A DNA stretch of 64,000 nt. Source: CBDHGY01 sp965263325. GTDB lineage: Bacteria; Pseudomonadota; Alphaproteobacteria; Caulobacterales; Hyphomonadaceae. The notes beneath the pieces are model-generated. The model saw only the letters and a program-made list of their open reading frames with translations, had not been told where the DNA came from and searched no databases. Position 1 is the stretch's first letter, and the number at the start of each line of letters is the position of its first letter. Below, piece by piece: positions 1-9,528 of the stretch. The position numbers and the translations under genes are program-made. Location: assembly GCA_965263325.1 (NCBI GenBank), contig CBDHGY010000002.1:1-64000 (forward strand), read 5' to 3'.

Positions 1-1397
1 TCATCGTCGATTAAAAGGATCGTTTGTGGATCATCGTCGTTCTTATCTTGCGCACCTGTTTTCGTTTCAACTGAATTGTCACAAATGATCAATCCGCCAA
101 GCTCAAATCGAGTGCCACTCTCACTATCACCCAATCGCAAATCAAGCCCCAACATATCGCAAAACCGTTTGACGATGGTCAGACCAAGACCGTGACTGTC
201 CTTATACGAACTCGACGTACTTGCATTGGCGATGAGTGTGTTTTCGGCAAAGGCGACTTGAACCTCTGCCGGCAGACCACAGCCGTCATCTTCAACTACG
301 AGAGATATGTGATCTCCTGATTGCGCGTAGAAGACTTTAACAATGCTCCCTTGCGAGTGATAAATTGCATTCGAGACAAGGTTTCTTAGTACTCGACCGA
401 GAAGCACATGATCAGTTGTGACGTTTACATTGGGTAAATCGATTTGAACGTCCAGGCCCTTTTGCGCACCCATTTCAACATAGTCGGCCTGAAGTTGAAG
501 CGCGATTCTTTCGAGTGAAAAAACGCTTGGGTTGGCAGTCAGTTCTCCAGAATCAAGCATAGCCGAATCCAAGAGCGCTTCGAGAAAAACGGTTAGCTCA
601 GTGAGCGAATTCTGAATTTGCAATAGGTTCGATTTACTGATTTTCTGATCTTCGCCATATTGGGCCGATTCAATCATCAAGTTCGCAGCATAAATGGGTT
701 GACGCAAATCGTGGCTCACCATCGCGAGAAATTTGGATTTATCTCTATTCGCCTGATCAGCGGCGGTGCGTGCTTTCATTTCCTCCGAACGCGCGAGATC
801 TAGCTCACGCATTTTCGATTCTAGTTTGGCCAGGAGCAGCTCTCGTTGTGAAACAAATTGACGCCTTTGCGCGTTCGACCACCCAATCAGCCATCCTAAA
901 CACAGAATAATAAGCCAGACTGCGAGTACAGCGAGCGAAGCATAAGTAAGAGAATGTCCATTAGAGCGCCAAAGCATGAAAATCACACATGGTAAGCTCA
1001 CGCCAACCGTGAGCAATGTTCGCAACATTCCATTTCGTTTCAAAAGCACACCGCATAATGCGATCAGACCATAGAATATGACCAAGAGTAGCTTTGATTC
1101 CTGGGACATCCCATCAAACCAAAGAATGATGGGGACCGCCCAAATGAGTCCGACGAATATTATCGCTGGTACTTCAATCGACTGACGCGTTCGCGCTTTT
1201 GAATGAACCCAGACTTCACCTGTCAGAGCGCCCGCGGCTATAACCAGCCATACCCACGCTCGCTCCTGCCGCGTTTCCACCCAATACAGCAATGATATCC
1301 CAATAGCGAGAACAAGCATCGACACGAAATAGGTCGCCAGCACACCAATCTGACGGGGCGCGCGGCCAATTCGGATCGAGTTCAATCGATTGAGCAT
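1..1397 (-). CDS. Hybrid sensor histidine kinase/response regulator (3' end outside window)
   Basis: Two-component hybrid kinase of the inner membrane, incomplete because it runs off the left edge. From the ATG at 1397 the protein opens with about six hydrophobic segments (roughly residues 15-180). A short coiled linker follows, then a HisKA dimerisation helix with the phospho-acceptor His near residue 229 in the motif SHDLRQP. The HATPase domain has an N box (LRNLVSNA), a G1 box (DDGCGLP) and a G2 box (SHGLGLTIVKR). The last codons in the window read ILLIDD, the acidic start of a receiver domain, so a C-terminal REC domain is expected beyond the edge. HDLRQP is typical of hybrid kinases of this class. 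The signal sensed cannot be read from the membrane part. It is divergent from the small exported protein at 1507 and shares a 109-bp promoter region with it. Confidence 0.88.
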   Translation of the reverse strand, partial: MLNRLNSIRIGRAPRQIGVLATYFVSMLVLAIGISLLYWVETRQERAWVWLVIAAGALTGEVWVHSKARTRQSIEVPAIIFVGLIWAVPIILWFDGMSQESKLLLVIFYGLIALCGVLLKRNGMLRTLLTVGVSLPCVIFMLWRSNGHSLTYASLAVLAVWLIILCLGWLIGWSNAQRRQFVSQRELLLAKLESKMRELDLARSEEMKARTAADQANRDKSKFLAMVSHDLRQPIYAANLMIESAQYGEDQKISKSNLLQIQNSLTELTVFLEALLDSAMLDSGELTANPSVFSLERIALQLQADYVEMGAQKGLDVQIDLPNVNVTTDHVLLGRVLRNLVSNAIYHSQGSIVKVFYAQSGDHISLVVEDDGCGLPAEVQVAFAENTLIANASTSSSYKDSHGLGLTIVKRFCDMLGLDLRLGDSESGTRFELGGLIICDNSVETKTGAQDKNDDDPQTILLIDD

Positions 1398-1506
1398 GCC
1401 AACTCATAGAAGATACAGCTTCATAAATCGAATAGTACATCTGTAGGAGTAGATCCACAAAATATTAGGCGCATATTGAACCCGTTCATCACCTAAGGAG
1501 CATTCG

Positions 1507-1890
1507 ATGAGATGGCTCGTAACTTCGATCTGTACCTGTGTCCTGTATTTTTTTGCGCCGCAGCATGCGAGCGCCGAAGGACGGATTATGATTACTACGT
1601 ATACCAATGATTTTGAATTCGCAGCAGGAAATATTGGATGCCCTAAGGGGCCATGGGGTAGTGCTTTTGTCGTCGATCTAAATCGACTAGGCGACAAAAT
1701 GAATATTCGAAATTACGAAGAATTGTTTCGATTAATTGATCGATATGAACGACGTCATGGCATTCAAATTCGATCTAAAACACGCGTTGAGAATTTCGAA
1801 GTGATTGAGGACCGAATCCGAACTGAGGCGACTGGACCTGTGGATGAAGTCGGGAGGTTGCTCTGTGAACTTATCGCAAGCTCTTTATGA
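1507..1890 (+). CDS. Small exported protein of unknown function
   Basis: A 127-residue protein I do not recognise. Residues 1-23 look like a Sec signal peptide with a likely cleavage after HASA, so the mature product is about 104 residues in the periplasm. The mature part has mixed charge with no recognisable catalytic motif; it holds one Cys near the start (GNIGCPKG) and another near the end (LLCELI), which could form a disulfide. The start is supported by AAGGAG seven bases before the ATG. It faces away from the hybrid histidine kinase, so a regulatory or accessory link to that kinase is possible, but this is only proximity. Base composition is more AT-rich than the housekeeping genes further right. 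Confidence 0.6.
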   Translation: MRWLVTSICTCVLYFFAPQHASAEGRIMITTYTNDFEFAAGNIGCPKGPWGSAFVVDLNRLGDKMNIRNYEELFRLIDRYERRHGIQIRSKTRVENFEVIEDRIRTEATGPVDEVGRLLCELIASSL

Positions 1891-2014
1891 GCTATTTTCG
1901 CTCCGACTTAATTCGACTGCTAATCTCTCAGATCCGGGAATTTGATTCGCCTGAAAGGTAAGCGGCAAGAAGTGACTTAAATCGCTTCAAGTAGGACATT
2001 GGTGTGAACCAATT

Positions 2015-2080
2015 CAATGTCCACTTTTGGCGAAAATCATCCCTACGATAGTGGGGTGTGAGCGGCAGGAACGGGCGCAA
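2015..2080 (+). repeat. Degenerate dispersed repeat, copy 1
   Basis: The 66 bases align without gaps to 11665-11730, with 46 identical positions by hand count. The strongest core is GTCCACTT-TGGCGA, and both copies end in GGGCGCAA. In this copy an 8-bp inverted repeat (GGACATTG at 1994-2001, CAATGTCC at 2015-2022) sits at the left edge. A more divergent partial copy lies at 17126-17150. All three copies are in non-coding DNA. Confidence 0.55.
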
Positions 2081-2925
2081 AAGAAGCCGAAACGAACTTC
2101 GCGCGAACGGCGACTTTCCGAGTACTAAGACGCTCGCCAAGTTCTGCCATCGGTGCGAAGATGGCCCTTTTCAGTCGTCTAGTGCAAATCCTCAAATGGC
2201 TTAACACTGCTCAACGATGGACACTGGGTAGAACCCAACCTTCCTAGGGTTGTGGTTATTACGCTGCGTGAGTCTTTAAACGCCCTAACTAAAACGCTGC
2301 TCGTCGACATGATCCGCCGATTTGCGCGAGATTCGAAATGTCATTTCCGAGTTCGAATGCGCTCTGCTCGCTGTTACAGCGACCATCTTGGTCGAAAAAT
2401 ATCGATCAAAGTGTGTCAACAGTTGTATCTGAAACACTTACATCGCTGGTATGACTACAATACACGCTAGTCAAGTTTCCTGCGAAAACTCCACTTTAAA
2501 CCGCCCTCCGAGTAAAAAGCCCCAAAAAAATTCTGATCAGAGTGAAACAAAACGTGCTTTCAAGTCTCTAATATATATGGCGATAAAAAAGCAGATAATG
2601 TGAGGCTGATGGATGCATTCGCGCCATTCGTGGATGGCGCTCAATTCGCAACGTGCGACCCAATAATATCTCAAATGAGAATGTTTGAATGCCGGTCCAC
2701 GTGGATCGGGCTGGCCCATAAGGAATCCGTGATAAGTGCGTTTGCGCCGAAAAGACGTGCAGCTTTCTCGGCGGGCCGCAACGCTGTTCCGTCCGAATGC
2801 GCGGCCCGTGAGGTTGAGCTTGACGCCCTCCGAACTGCACGCCCGGAACGAGATCGACACTTTCGCACTTTTAAATGCAATGCGAGGCTACCTCTAAAAT
2901 GGACCACGGAATCTGTCATGACAGC

Positions 2926-3353
2926 TTCCGGCTACCGGTTATCGTTTTGGTCCTATTTTCGCAGGCAACATCCGAACGAAACGCTAGAACATCAAGCGCC
3001 AGCATGGTCAGCGGCAATGGCACCTCGATGAGGTCTTCGTGATGATCAAAAACGTCCAACATCATCTTTGGCGCACCGTCAATCATGAAGGTGATATGCT
3101 GGCGAGCTTCGTCACTAGAGCCCGGAATAAGCACACTACACTTGGGTTTCTGAAGAAAGCAATGAAGCGATTAGGATCGCCGAGAGACCGGGTCAAAGTC
3201 CGTCTTCGATCCTATTGGGCGGTAAAAAAAGAGATTAGAAGAAGCGCCCGCCCAGAGGTCGGTCGCTACTTAAACATTCGGGCCGAAAACAGCCATTTGC
3301 CTCCACGAAACCCGCACCTGCAACCCATACTTTCCGTCATAAATTTCAGTTAG
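2926..3353 (+). pseudogene. Decayed IS6-family transposase
   Basis: The translated frame carries the hallmarks of IS6/IS26-type DDE transposases in the correct order. These are a FGPIFAGNIRTKR-like segment, the first catalytic Asp in WHLDEVFV (codon at 3027-3029), LWRTVNHEGDML, then FLKKAMKRLGSP, LRSYWAVKKEI and the catalytic Glu region RAENSHLP. It is clearly dead: a TAG stop interrupts the frame at 2985-2987, the second catalytic region (normally TDGLRSY) reads KVRLRSY and has lost its Asp, and the protein diverges and stops soon after SHLP at 3353. The N-terminal DNA-binding part is not recognisable upstream. I see no terminal inverted repeats. An intact relative may exist elsewhere in the genome. 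Confidence 0.8.
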
Positions 3354-3399
3354 TCTTCGAACTCAGTAACAAGCATCTTCACACAGGAGTTTCGCAAAA

Positions 3400-4326
3400 A
3401 TGCGCTCAATGTTTCTTGTTCTACTTTCTCTCAGCGCGTGCGCCGTAGGAGCCCCAGATTCGCTTCAGAAATCAGTTCCTGGAGATCGTGTCGATCAGTT
3501 GCAGCAACAAATGAGAGATAGCGAATCTGGGCCCCTCATCGCAGCGCATCGCGGCTGTTGGCGAGGTGCGCCCGAAAATTCATTGCGCGCGATCGAGGCC
3601 TGCATTGATCTCGGAATAGAGATTGTCGAAATCGACATTCGCCGCTCCCAGGATGGTGTACTTATCGCCATGCATGACCCAACGCTGGATCGCACAACGA
3701 CGTCCTCTGGATTGGTTTCAGAAACTGATTTTGCGACCTTGCAAAGTCTTTACCTCAAATCGGGGTTAGGTGGAGACGACGCAGTGGTCACGCCAGATAA
3801 AATCCCGACTTTCGAGGAGGTCATGCGCGCAGCTGAAGACCGCATTCTTGTCAATGTCCATGCAAAGCAAGACGTGTTTGAACAGGTCGTTTCGGAACTA
3901 ACTGAACTGGATCTATTGGACCATGTCATCTTGAAGCGTGGGCTGACCATCGAAAACGCCGCAGAGAATTTGAAGGCGGACGTTATTCAAGATGTTCTTT
4001 TCATGCCACAATTCATAGAAAGAGACGTCGCCCTGAGCGAATTTGCCAACGTCGTCAGCCCCTACAATCCACCGGCGGTCGAAATCAAGTTTGCAACGGA
4101 TGAATTCCTAATGGAGGGTGTTGATGAGCTCCGGGCAAACAATATCCGGATCTGGCTCAGGACCCTCAACTCTAAGCCTGAAAATTCTGGTGGGCGAATT
4201 GATGCGCTCGCGCTCGAAGATCCCGATAAAAATTGGGGGGAACTTTTCGACATGGGGGCGAGCGTAGTACAAACCGGTCAACCGGAAGCCTTACTCGACT
4301 ATCTTCAACGTACAGGTCGTCGATAA
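3400..4326 (+). CDS. Glycerophosphodiester phosphodiesterase family lipoprotein
   Basis: Predicted to hydrolyse glycerophosphodiesters to glycerol-3-phosphate and an alcohol on the periplasmic side. The 308-residue protein begins with a lipoprotein signal (lipobox LSAC, modified Cys at residue 14). The GDPD TIM-barrel signature follows: AAHRGCWRGAPEN with the catalytic His near residue 50, then EIVEIDIRRSQDG with the metal-binding acidic pair, then AMHDPTLDRTT with the second catalytic His. ATG is preceded by CAGGAG about 11 bases upstream. It points toward the minus-strand metallophosphoesterase at 4714. Both gene products are exported and cut phosphoesters, which suggests shared nutrient scavenging, although they are not co-transcribed. 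Family assignment is firm; the exact substrate is not known. Confidence 0.88.
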   Translation: MRSMFLVLLSLSACAVGAPDSLQKSVPGDRVDQLQQQMRDSESGPLIAAHRGCWRGAPENSLRAIEACIDLGIEIVEIDIRRSQDGVLIAMHDPTLDRTTTSSGLVSETDFATLQSLYLKSGLGGDDAVVTPDKIPTFEEVMRAAEDRILVNVHAKQDVFEQVVSELTELDLLDHVILKRGLTIENAAENLKADVIQDVLFMPQFIERDVALSEFANVVSPYNPPAVEIKFATDEFLMEGVDELRANNIRIWLRTLNSKPENSGGRIDALALEDPDKNWGELFDMGASVVQTGQPEALLDYLQRTGRR

Positions 4327-4713
4327 AGAGCGAACAATGCCCGCTAGCCGGATCTGCTGATCCGGCTGGCTTCATTGCAATCCGGCGACGATGTCTGTGA
4401 CAATACTCGGTCAGGGTATCTTATAAAGGAAGAAAGCTGCTGCCAAAGGTTTCAACGAGCGCTTCGCGCTGAGGGCTGCGATGAAGAAGTGTTTACTTAA
4501 GTCTGTGATTCAATACCCGATCAATCCTCGGACGCAAACGCCAAAAACACAGCCGAAAAAAACCGCGTATGCTTGCGGCGGTAAGTTTGAGTGGATGCAC
4601 TCTGAAAGAGCGCCAGAATTACGCGATTACCGATATTGCGAAATTGAACACCAAATCAGCATTAGTCAGCCTATAGGTTTATCGGACGGACGCTTTCTTT
4701 GGGTGCGCGCGAC
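4327..4713. other. Convergent intergenic region
   Basis: This lies between two convergent genes. It contains one strong hairpin at 4346-4367. The single open frame here, starting at 4481, has no ribosome site, looks like nothing I know and overlaps the end of the metallophosphoesterase antisense, so I do not call it. Confidence 0.5.
4346..4367. terminator. Hairpin between convergent genes
   Basis: A perfect 9-bp stem (AGCCGGATC/GATCCGGCT) with a 4-base loop lies 19 bases after the stop of the GDPD lipoprotein gene. There is only a weak T-run, so it could be a weak terminator or serve an mRNA-stability role. Confidence 0.55.
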
Positions 4714-6159
4714 CTATTTGAGATCGTCTGCATCTTTGTAGGGTCCAGAATTATCAAAGCGTCGCTCTTGCATGGTGGAGATAGATCCGCGCAATATCGA
4801 TTTGCGACCATTGATCTTTTGCATCTGGAAGTCATCATAGAGATGACCAAGCACAGTGCGTGCTTCATAGGTCAGCGTGTCACCGTCGATTGTGATGATT
4901 TGATAAAAAGGCGTGTTTTCGGCCTTCCGTGCTAAAACAACGCCATCTTTGGCGTAACTATCCCAACCATCGGGCCGAAACGGGTACTGTTTTGGACCAC
5001 TGACTGAGTTTACAAACATGGTCTGAACATCGCTGCCATTTTCAGCCCCCCAACCAAGACGTTCCGGTGTTTGTCCGATGGCACCGCGCGCATAGGTATG
5101 ATCGTGACCCTGTAGGACAAGATCCACTGCATGCTTCTTGAGTATAGGCAGGATCGCGCTGCGACGGACGACACTGTCACGCTCCTTGCCGGAGGAAAAA
5201 ACCGGATGGTGCATTGTCACGATTTTCCAATCTGCATCGCTGTCAGCGAGTTTGCGATCCAGCCAGTCCGCTTGATCCGCTATGTTGCTGCTTTGCGTTG
5301 ACAATACGAAGATATGTAGGTCCCGCGAATAGCGCAGATCATACACGACCTCCCGCAGATCTTCCGGTAGACTTTCATCCACCGGGAGTGTGAATTGTGG
5401 GCGCCAGAATATCGAAAGAATGCGGTCGGTTTGATTTTCCGGGAGTCCGATGTGCGCATATTCGTGATTGCCTGCCACCGGAATCGCCGGAATCATTCCG
5501 TGAATGTGGCTGACCGCCTTGAACCATTCTGCCCACTCAAAGTCGCGCGACCCGCGATTGATCAAATCCCCCGCGTGGAGAATGAAATCTGCGTCGGGCA
5601 GCGCGGCATAGCTGGCGCGGATTAATCTCGACCAGTGAGAAAGCACGCCGTTCTGCGCGTCACCGATATAGATGAACTTGATTGGCCCGGATTCAGCAGC
5701 GGTGCGGGTTTGGAACCATTCACTCCACGCGCCGCGCGCGCCGCGTACACGATAGGCATACACCGTATCGGGCTTAAGGTCTGAAAACGTGACGGAGTGA
5801 AAATGGGCGGCAGAAACGCCCGCATTCATGGGCTCCTGATAAACTGTTCCGTTCAGGATGGGCATGGCTGAGTTCAACGACTCTGTGTCGGCATCTTCTG
5901 TGCGCGCGGACACATCGAAGCGCGCATCGTCGCTTGCGATTGCGATCTGAGCGATTGTCTCAACGACGCTGTCATCGGTTCGCCACGTCACTGAAAATTC
6001 AGATTGAGGTGCGCCCTTCATTGTCACGACAATTCGGTCCGGCCAGCCGGTCGCTTGCTGCCATGGCGGCATCTTCGCCTGATTGTGCCCAGTGTGGGCT
6101 GCAGCAGAACACATTAATCCGCATATCAAAAAAGGTAGAATTAGAAGAGTTCGAAACAT
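4714..6159 (-). CDS. Exported purple-acid-phosphatase-like metallophosphoesterase
   Basis: A 481-residue phosphoesterase predicted to act in the periplasm. I place the start at the ATG at 6159, which gives a clean signal peptide (MFRTLLILPFLICGLMCSAA); the longer open frame adds 50 residues without export features. An N-terminal fibronectin-like domain typical of purple acid phosphatases (residues about 45-155) precedes a calcineurin-type domain. The metal-binding motifs are GDAQ (Asp near 167), AGDLINRG, GNHEYAH, MHHPVFSSG and GHDHTYAR. All usual metal ligands appear present. It lies downstream of and co-directional with the TonB receptor, FecR and FecI genes, with a terminator-like hairpin between. 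Its substrate is likely a phosphomonoester or diester; this is inference from the family. Confidence 0.85.
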   Translation of the reverse strand: MFRTLLILPFLICGLMCSAAAHTGHNQAKMPPWQQATGWPDRIVVTMKGAPQSEFSVTWRTDDSVVETIAQIAIASDDARFDVSARTEDADTESLNSAMPILNGTVYQEPMNAGVSAAHFHSVTFSDLKPDTVYAYRVRGARGAWSEWFQTRTAAESGPIKFIYIGDAQNGVLSHWSRLIRASYAALPDADFILHAGDLINRGSRDFEWAEWFKAVSHIHGMIPAIPVAGNHEYAHIGLPENQTDRILSIFWRPQFTLPVDESLPEDLREVVYDLRYSRDLHIFVLSTQSSNIADQADWLDRKLADSDADWKIVTMHHPVFSSGKERDSVVRRSAILPILKKHAVDLVLQGHDHTYARGAIGQTPERLGWGAENGSDVQTMFVNSVSGPKQYPFRPDGWDSYAKDGVVLARKAENTPFYQIITIDGDTLTYEARTVLGHLYDDFQMQKINGRKSILRGSISTMQERRFDNSGPYKDADDLK

Positions 6160-6320
6160 GTTGTTTCCATTTCGTGGATGACATTGGGTTGTTCGCGTAT
6201 TCGCGATCTGTGCTAATTGTAGGGCCTTTGTCCGCGTCGGAGGTGAGCCATCTGAGGTTAGAGCGTCGGAATACTTATTGAGACGCGGGTTCATTTGTAT
6301 CTCGCTCAAGAAAAATGGGG

Positions 6321-6363
6321 GGGCGGTCTCAACTCACTTGGTCAGCAAAACCGGAGACCGCCC
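6321..6363 (-). terminator. Rho-independent terminator after the TonB receptor
   Basis: Read on the minus strand, 10-bp arms (GGGCGGTCTC/GAGACCGCCC) with a 23-base loop are followed by CCCATTTTTC. It lies 23 bases past the receptor stop codon and would separate the receptor from the metallophosphoesterase transcript, at least partly. Confidence 0.75.
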
Positions 6364-6385
6364 TCGAAAATTGCATTTCGACGCC

Positions 6386-9346
6386 CTAGTAATTGTAGCG
6401 CAGACCAAATAGGTAGCGAGCCCCGGTCTGCTCAAAATACGCCAATCTTAGGGGGTTTCCGGCATACTGAGTGCGTGTTTCATCATTCACATTGATGCCC
6501 TCGATTGAAGCCGATAGTCGGTCGGTGAACGCATAGCTAAGCGAGAAGTCTATTTGTCCGAACTCTTCCTCGAATACTGGCAGTCCACCGTCGCCCACTG
6601 GCGTGTCGAGAAATCCATCCCGATAATTGTAGGAAACCCGAGCACCCAACTTATCCTTCTCATAGAATAAAATGGCGTTGAACGTATTTTCGGATTGTCC
6701 AGGCAGCGGCAATTCACCTCCGGTTACTTGATCAACGAAGTTTGATGAACTGTCGGCATATGTGTAGTTAAGCAGCGCCCCAAAGCCATCGAGCGGCTCT
6801 GGCAAGAACGTGAAGTTTTGCTGGTAAGATACCTCAATTCCGCTCACTTCAGCGCCGAGCCCATTCGTGACTTGGACCACCTGAAAAAGATCATTTATCC
6901 CATCAGGCACGCCAGATGCGTCTGGACTCGTCGTATCAATACCTAGGTCCACATTGTCGGTTGTGACTTCTGTGATGAAACTTTCAATATCTTTGTAAAA
7001 CACCCCTATTGAAAAAAGCGCGCCCTCATCAAAATACCACTCCAAAGTTGTATCAAGTTGGGTGGCCCGGAACGGATCTAATGAAGGGTTTGTCACAAAT
7101 GCCTGTAGCTGTCCGGAGTTGATGAGTTGGCTCAGGCGAATATCTGAGAGCGTCGGGCGGGTCATAACTTTGGCCGCAGCTGCCCGAAACACTAGATCGT
7201 CACTTAGGTCCACAACAATGTTGAAACTCGGCAATACGTCAGTGTATGTATTGCTTTCCGTGACCGGTGTTGCGTTCTGATCGTCCGGGTCAGTCGTTTG
7301 GAAGCCGGAACTCGTTGTCTGTGTCTCGACCGCACGCACACCCAAATTTGCTTTCCAAGGGAATCGTCCGTCATCATTTCCAAAGTTGGCCATGACATAA
7401 CCTGCAGAGGATTCTTCAATAACGTCCCCGGACTCAAGTGGCTGGAATAAAAATTCTAATTCGCCGCCATTAAGCTCTCGAACGCGATCTCTCAGTGCCA
7501 AAACATCCCCCGTCGCCCAAGACGTCGGAATATTGTTGAAGCCGCTCAGAAAATCATCCTCGGGAAACGCCGTGGCAAAATCTGCGTATGCGATATCCAA
7601 TCCGCGGATTTGCTCCCGTATGGTGAAGATCTCGTTTGTTCTTTCTTTGATTTTTGCACCAAACTTGATGTCATATATGAAATCGCCTTCAAATCTACGC
7701 TCGAGATCGATTTGAAAAGATGTTTCGTCGTCTTCAATTTGAGCTGGGGTCCCCTGAAACCTATCAAAATCGAAAGCGGCGTGATCACTCAGATCAACAG
7801 CGGGCGTGATGGTGAAACTTTCTGGAGAATTGGCGCCCGATCCGACATCATATGAGAGCCCAAATCTGTTTTCAAACGACACTTGAAATTGTTCCTGCTC
7901 GAGTTCGGCTTGAGTGTACCCCAATTCTCCAGAAACTGTCCAAACATCCCCCGTCCATTCCAAGTCTGCACCAAGGACGTAGGTCTCTGTCGTTCTGTTG
8001 TCAAAATTATTTCTTAGGCGGATGCCGGGATCATTCACCGTGGCTGCTGTAATGGTATCTCCGACAACAGAGACATCATCGAAAGCAAAGTTTCCGTTTC
8101 GAGTGCGCGTTCGGAACACACGGTATGGTATTCTGGCTCCGGTTTGGAGGCTCTCCAGATTGGTGTAAGTCGCACTCACACTGGACTCGAGCGAGTCGTT
8201 GATGTCCCATTGCAAGGCGGTATTGAGATTTATCCGCTCGCGATCATCTTGCTCGAGGCGTGGTTGAATATTTCTCGGTGTAAAAGGGTCTTCAACAAGA
8301 CCGAGTGCGGGATCGAAGTCGGATATATCTCGCCGCTCCCAAGTGGCAAAAAAAACATCCTCTCTGAGCTTTCGTTCAGAGTATGAAAGGCCGAGAAACA
8401 CTCCAAAATCGTCATTCTGACCCATCACATCACTATAGATCACAGAAGCTCTTGGCGATGTTTCCGCACTCAAATCATCATGGACAGCTTTAATCGATGC
8501 GACAAATTTTCTTTTGCCGATATCAAGTGGCATAGGGGTTTTGATGTTCACCGTGGCTCCAATACCGCCCTCATCCATGTCGGCCGTCGGGCTCTTGATC
8601 ACTTCCACGCCATTCACAACGTCTGACGCAATGGTTTGGAAATCAAAATCGCGCCCGCCGGAAGCTGTCGCGACAGTTTGGCCGTTTAGGGTTACCCGTG
8701 TTAAGTCCGGCGATAGGCCGCGCACGCTCACACGGGAACCTTCGCCGCCTTCTCGTGATATCGAAAGCCCAGTTACACGCTGCAAGGACTCTGCCAAGTT
8801 TTCATCTGGATACTTTCCGAGATCCTCGGCAGAAATACTGTCGATCACCTGATCGGCCGCTCTCTTTTGGGATATCGCTGTTTGCAGCGCGCCCCGAATG
8901 CCCGTTACGACAACTGTGTCGGCGACGAGTGGTTGGATCTCGTTTCTCGTTGGTGCCGCTGAGCTCTGCTCTTGAACGGTAGCGGGGCGCGCTTCAGGAG
9001 CAGTCATAGATTGCGATTCTTGCACCTCCTCAGACAGAATGAATGCACCGCTTACATTCTGGCGAACGCTCAAACCCGTATCTTCGAGCAGAATATCGAG
9101 CGCTGCACGAACGTCACCGGTCACGCTGACGGCTGGTGCGATTTTACCGGAGACGAGCTCAGTAGGAGCAATAATAACTACGCCCGTTTGACCGGCCAAC
9201 TCGTTCAGCGCTTGCCCAAGTGGCTGGCTTTCGACATTGATGATATTGTCATTGGTCTGAGCCATGGCAGGCATGGCGCACATGAGCGACAACGCTGAAA
9301 CCAAACTTGCAGCAGGAATTCGTTTTGAGTTATTTGACCTAAACAT
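6386..9346 (-). CDS. TonB-dependent outer-membrane receptor with STN signalling domain
   Basis: A 986-residue outer-membrane transporter that brings a large or scarce substrate into the periplasm using TonB energy. After a signal peptide (ends AMPAMA, about residue 29) comes an STN domain (about 35-110), the module that contacts a FecR anti-sigma regulator. A TonB box region and a plug domain follow (about 145-270; SAEDLGKYPDENLAESLQRV, SVRGLSPDLTRVTLNGQ). A long beta-barrel ends in the aromatic terminus FGLRYNY. The plug sequence is of the Caulobacter-type receptor family that often handles sugars or complex organics. FecR and FecI genes lie directly upstream on the same strand, so the receptor probably controls its own expression by cell-surface signalling. 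The adjacent exported phosphoesterases hint at a phosphorylated substrate; iron-siderophore uptake is the main alternative. Confidence 0.92.
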   Translation of the reverse strand: MFRSNNSKRIPAASLVSALSLMCAMPAMAQTNDNIINVESQPLGQALNELAGQTGVVIIAPTELVSGKIAPAVSVTGDVRAALDILLEDTGLSVRQNVSGAFILSEEVQESQSMTAPEARPATVQEQSSAAPTRNEIQPLVADTVVVTGIRGALQTAISQKRAADQVIDSISAEDLGKYPDENLAESLQRVTGLSISREGGEGSRVSVRGLSPDLTRVTLNGQTVATASGGRDFDFQTIASDVVNGVEVIKSPTADMDEGGIGATVNIKTPMPLDIGKRKFVASIKAVHDDLSAETSPRASVIYSDVMGQNDDFGVFLGLSYSERKLREDVFFATWERRDISDFDPALGLVEDPFTPRNIQPRLEQDDRERINLNTALQWDINDSLESSVSATYTNLESLQTGARIPYRVFRTRTRNGNFAFDDVSVVGDTITAATVNDPGIRLRNNFDNRTTETYVLGADLEWTGDVWTVSGELGYTQAELEQEQFQVSFENRFGLSYDVGSGANSPESFTITPAVDLSDHAAFDFDRFQGTPAQIEDDETSFQIDLERRFEGDFIYDIKFGAKIKERTNEIFTIREQIRGLDIAYADFATAFPEDDFLSGFNNIPTSWATGDVLALRDRVRELNGGELEFLFQPLESGDVIEESSAGYVMANFGNDDGRFPWKANLGVRAVETQTTSSGFQTTDPDDQNATPVTESNTYTDVLPSFNIVVDLSDDLVFRAAAAKVMTRPTLSDIRLSQLINSGQLQAFVTNPSLDPFRATQLDTTLEWYFDEGALFSIGVFYKDIESFITEVTTDNVDLGIDTTSPDASGVPDGINDLFQVVQVTNGLGAEVSGIEVSYQQNFTFLPEPLDGFGALLNYTYADSSSNFVDQVTGGELPLPGQSENTFNAILFYEKDKLGARVSYNYRDGFLDTPVGDGGLPVFEEEFGQIDFSLSYAFTDRLSASIEGINVNDETRTQYAGNPLRLAYFEQTGARYLFGLRYNY

Positions 9347-9528
9347 CGGAGACCTCTCTCGTTGAGAAACTGAAGAGTGCCGAGTCTCGCTCGTTAATCT
9401 CAGCTTCAGTTGACTACAAAGAGAGGATCCAAAGGCCCTACAAATTTTTCAGAGAAACAAATGGTTTCACCAAATCTTCACAAACAGGTAGGGCGACGCG
9501 TTCAGCATTCCATTGCGCTTTTGCACCG

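Larger units (their letters stand above)
1891..3399. other. Gene-poor 1.5-kb stretch with decayed mobile DNA
   Basis: No intact gene with a credible start, ribosome site and codon pattern is visible. The stretch holds a degenerate dispersed repeat at 2015-2080 and the remains of an IS6-family transposase at about 2926-3353. Several open frames around 2250-2900 overlap on both strands and resemble no family known to me, so I treat them as chance frames. The composition and the relics suggest an insertion hot spot under decay. Confidence 0.6.

Noticed and set aside
2600..3031. Long open frame on the plus strand in the gene-poor zone
   Set aside because: No ribosome site, no family pattern, and it overlaps the IS6 relic in another phase; it is most likely a chance frame.
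4481..4741. Small plus-strand frame after the GDPD gene
   Set aside because: Overlaps the end of the metallophosphoesterase gene antisense, lacks a ribosome site, and its product has no recognisable features.
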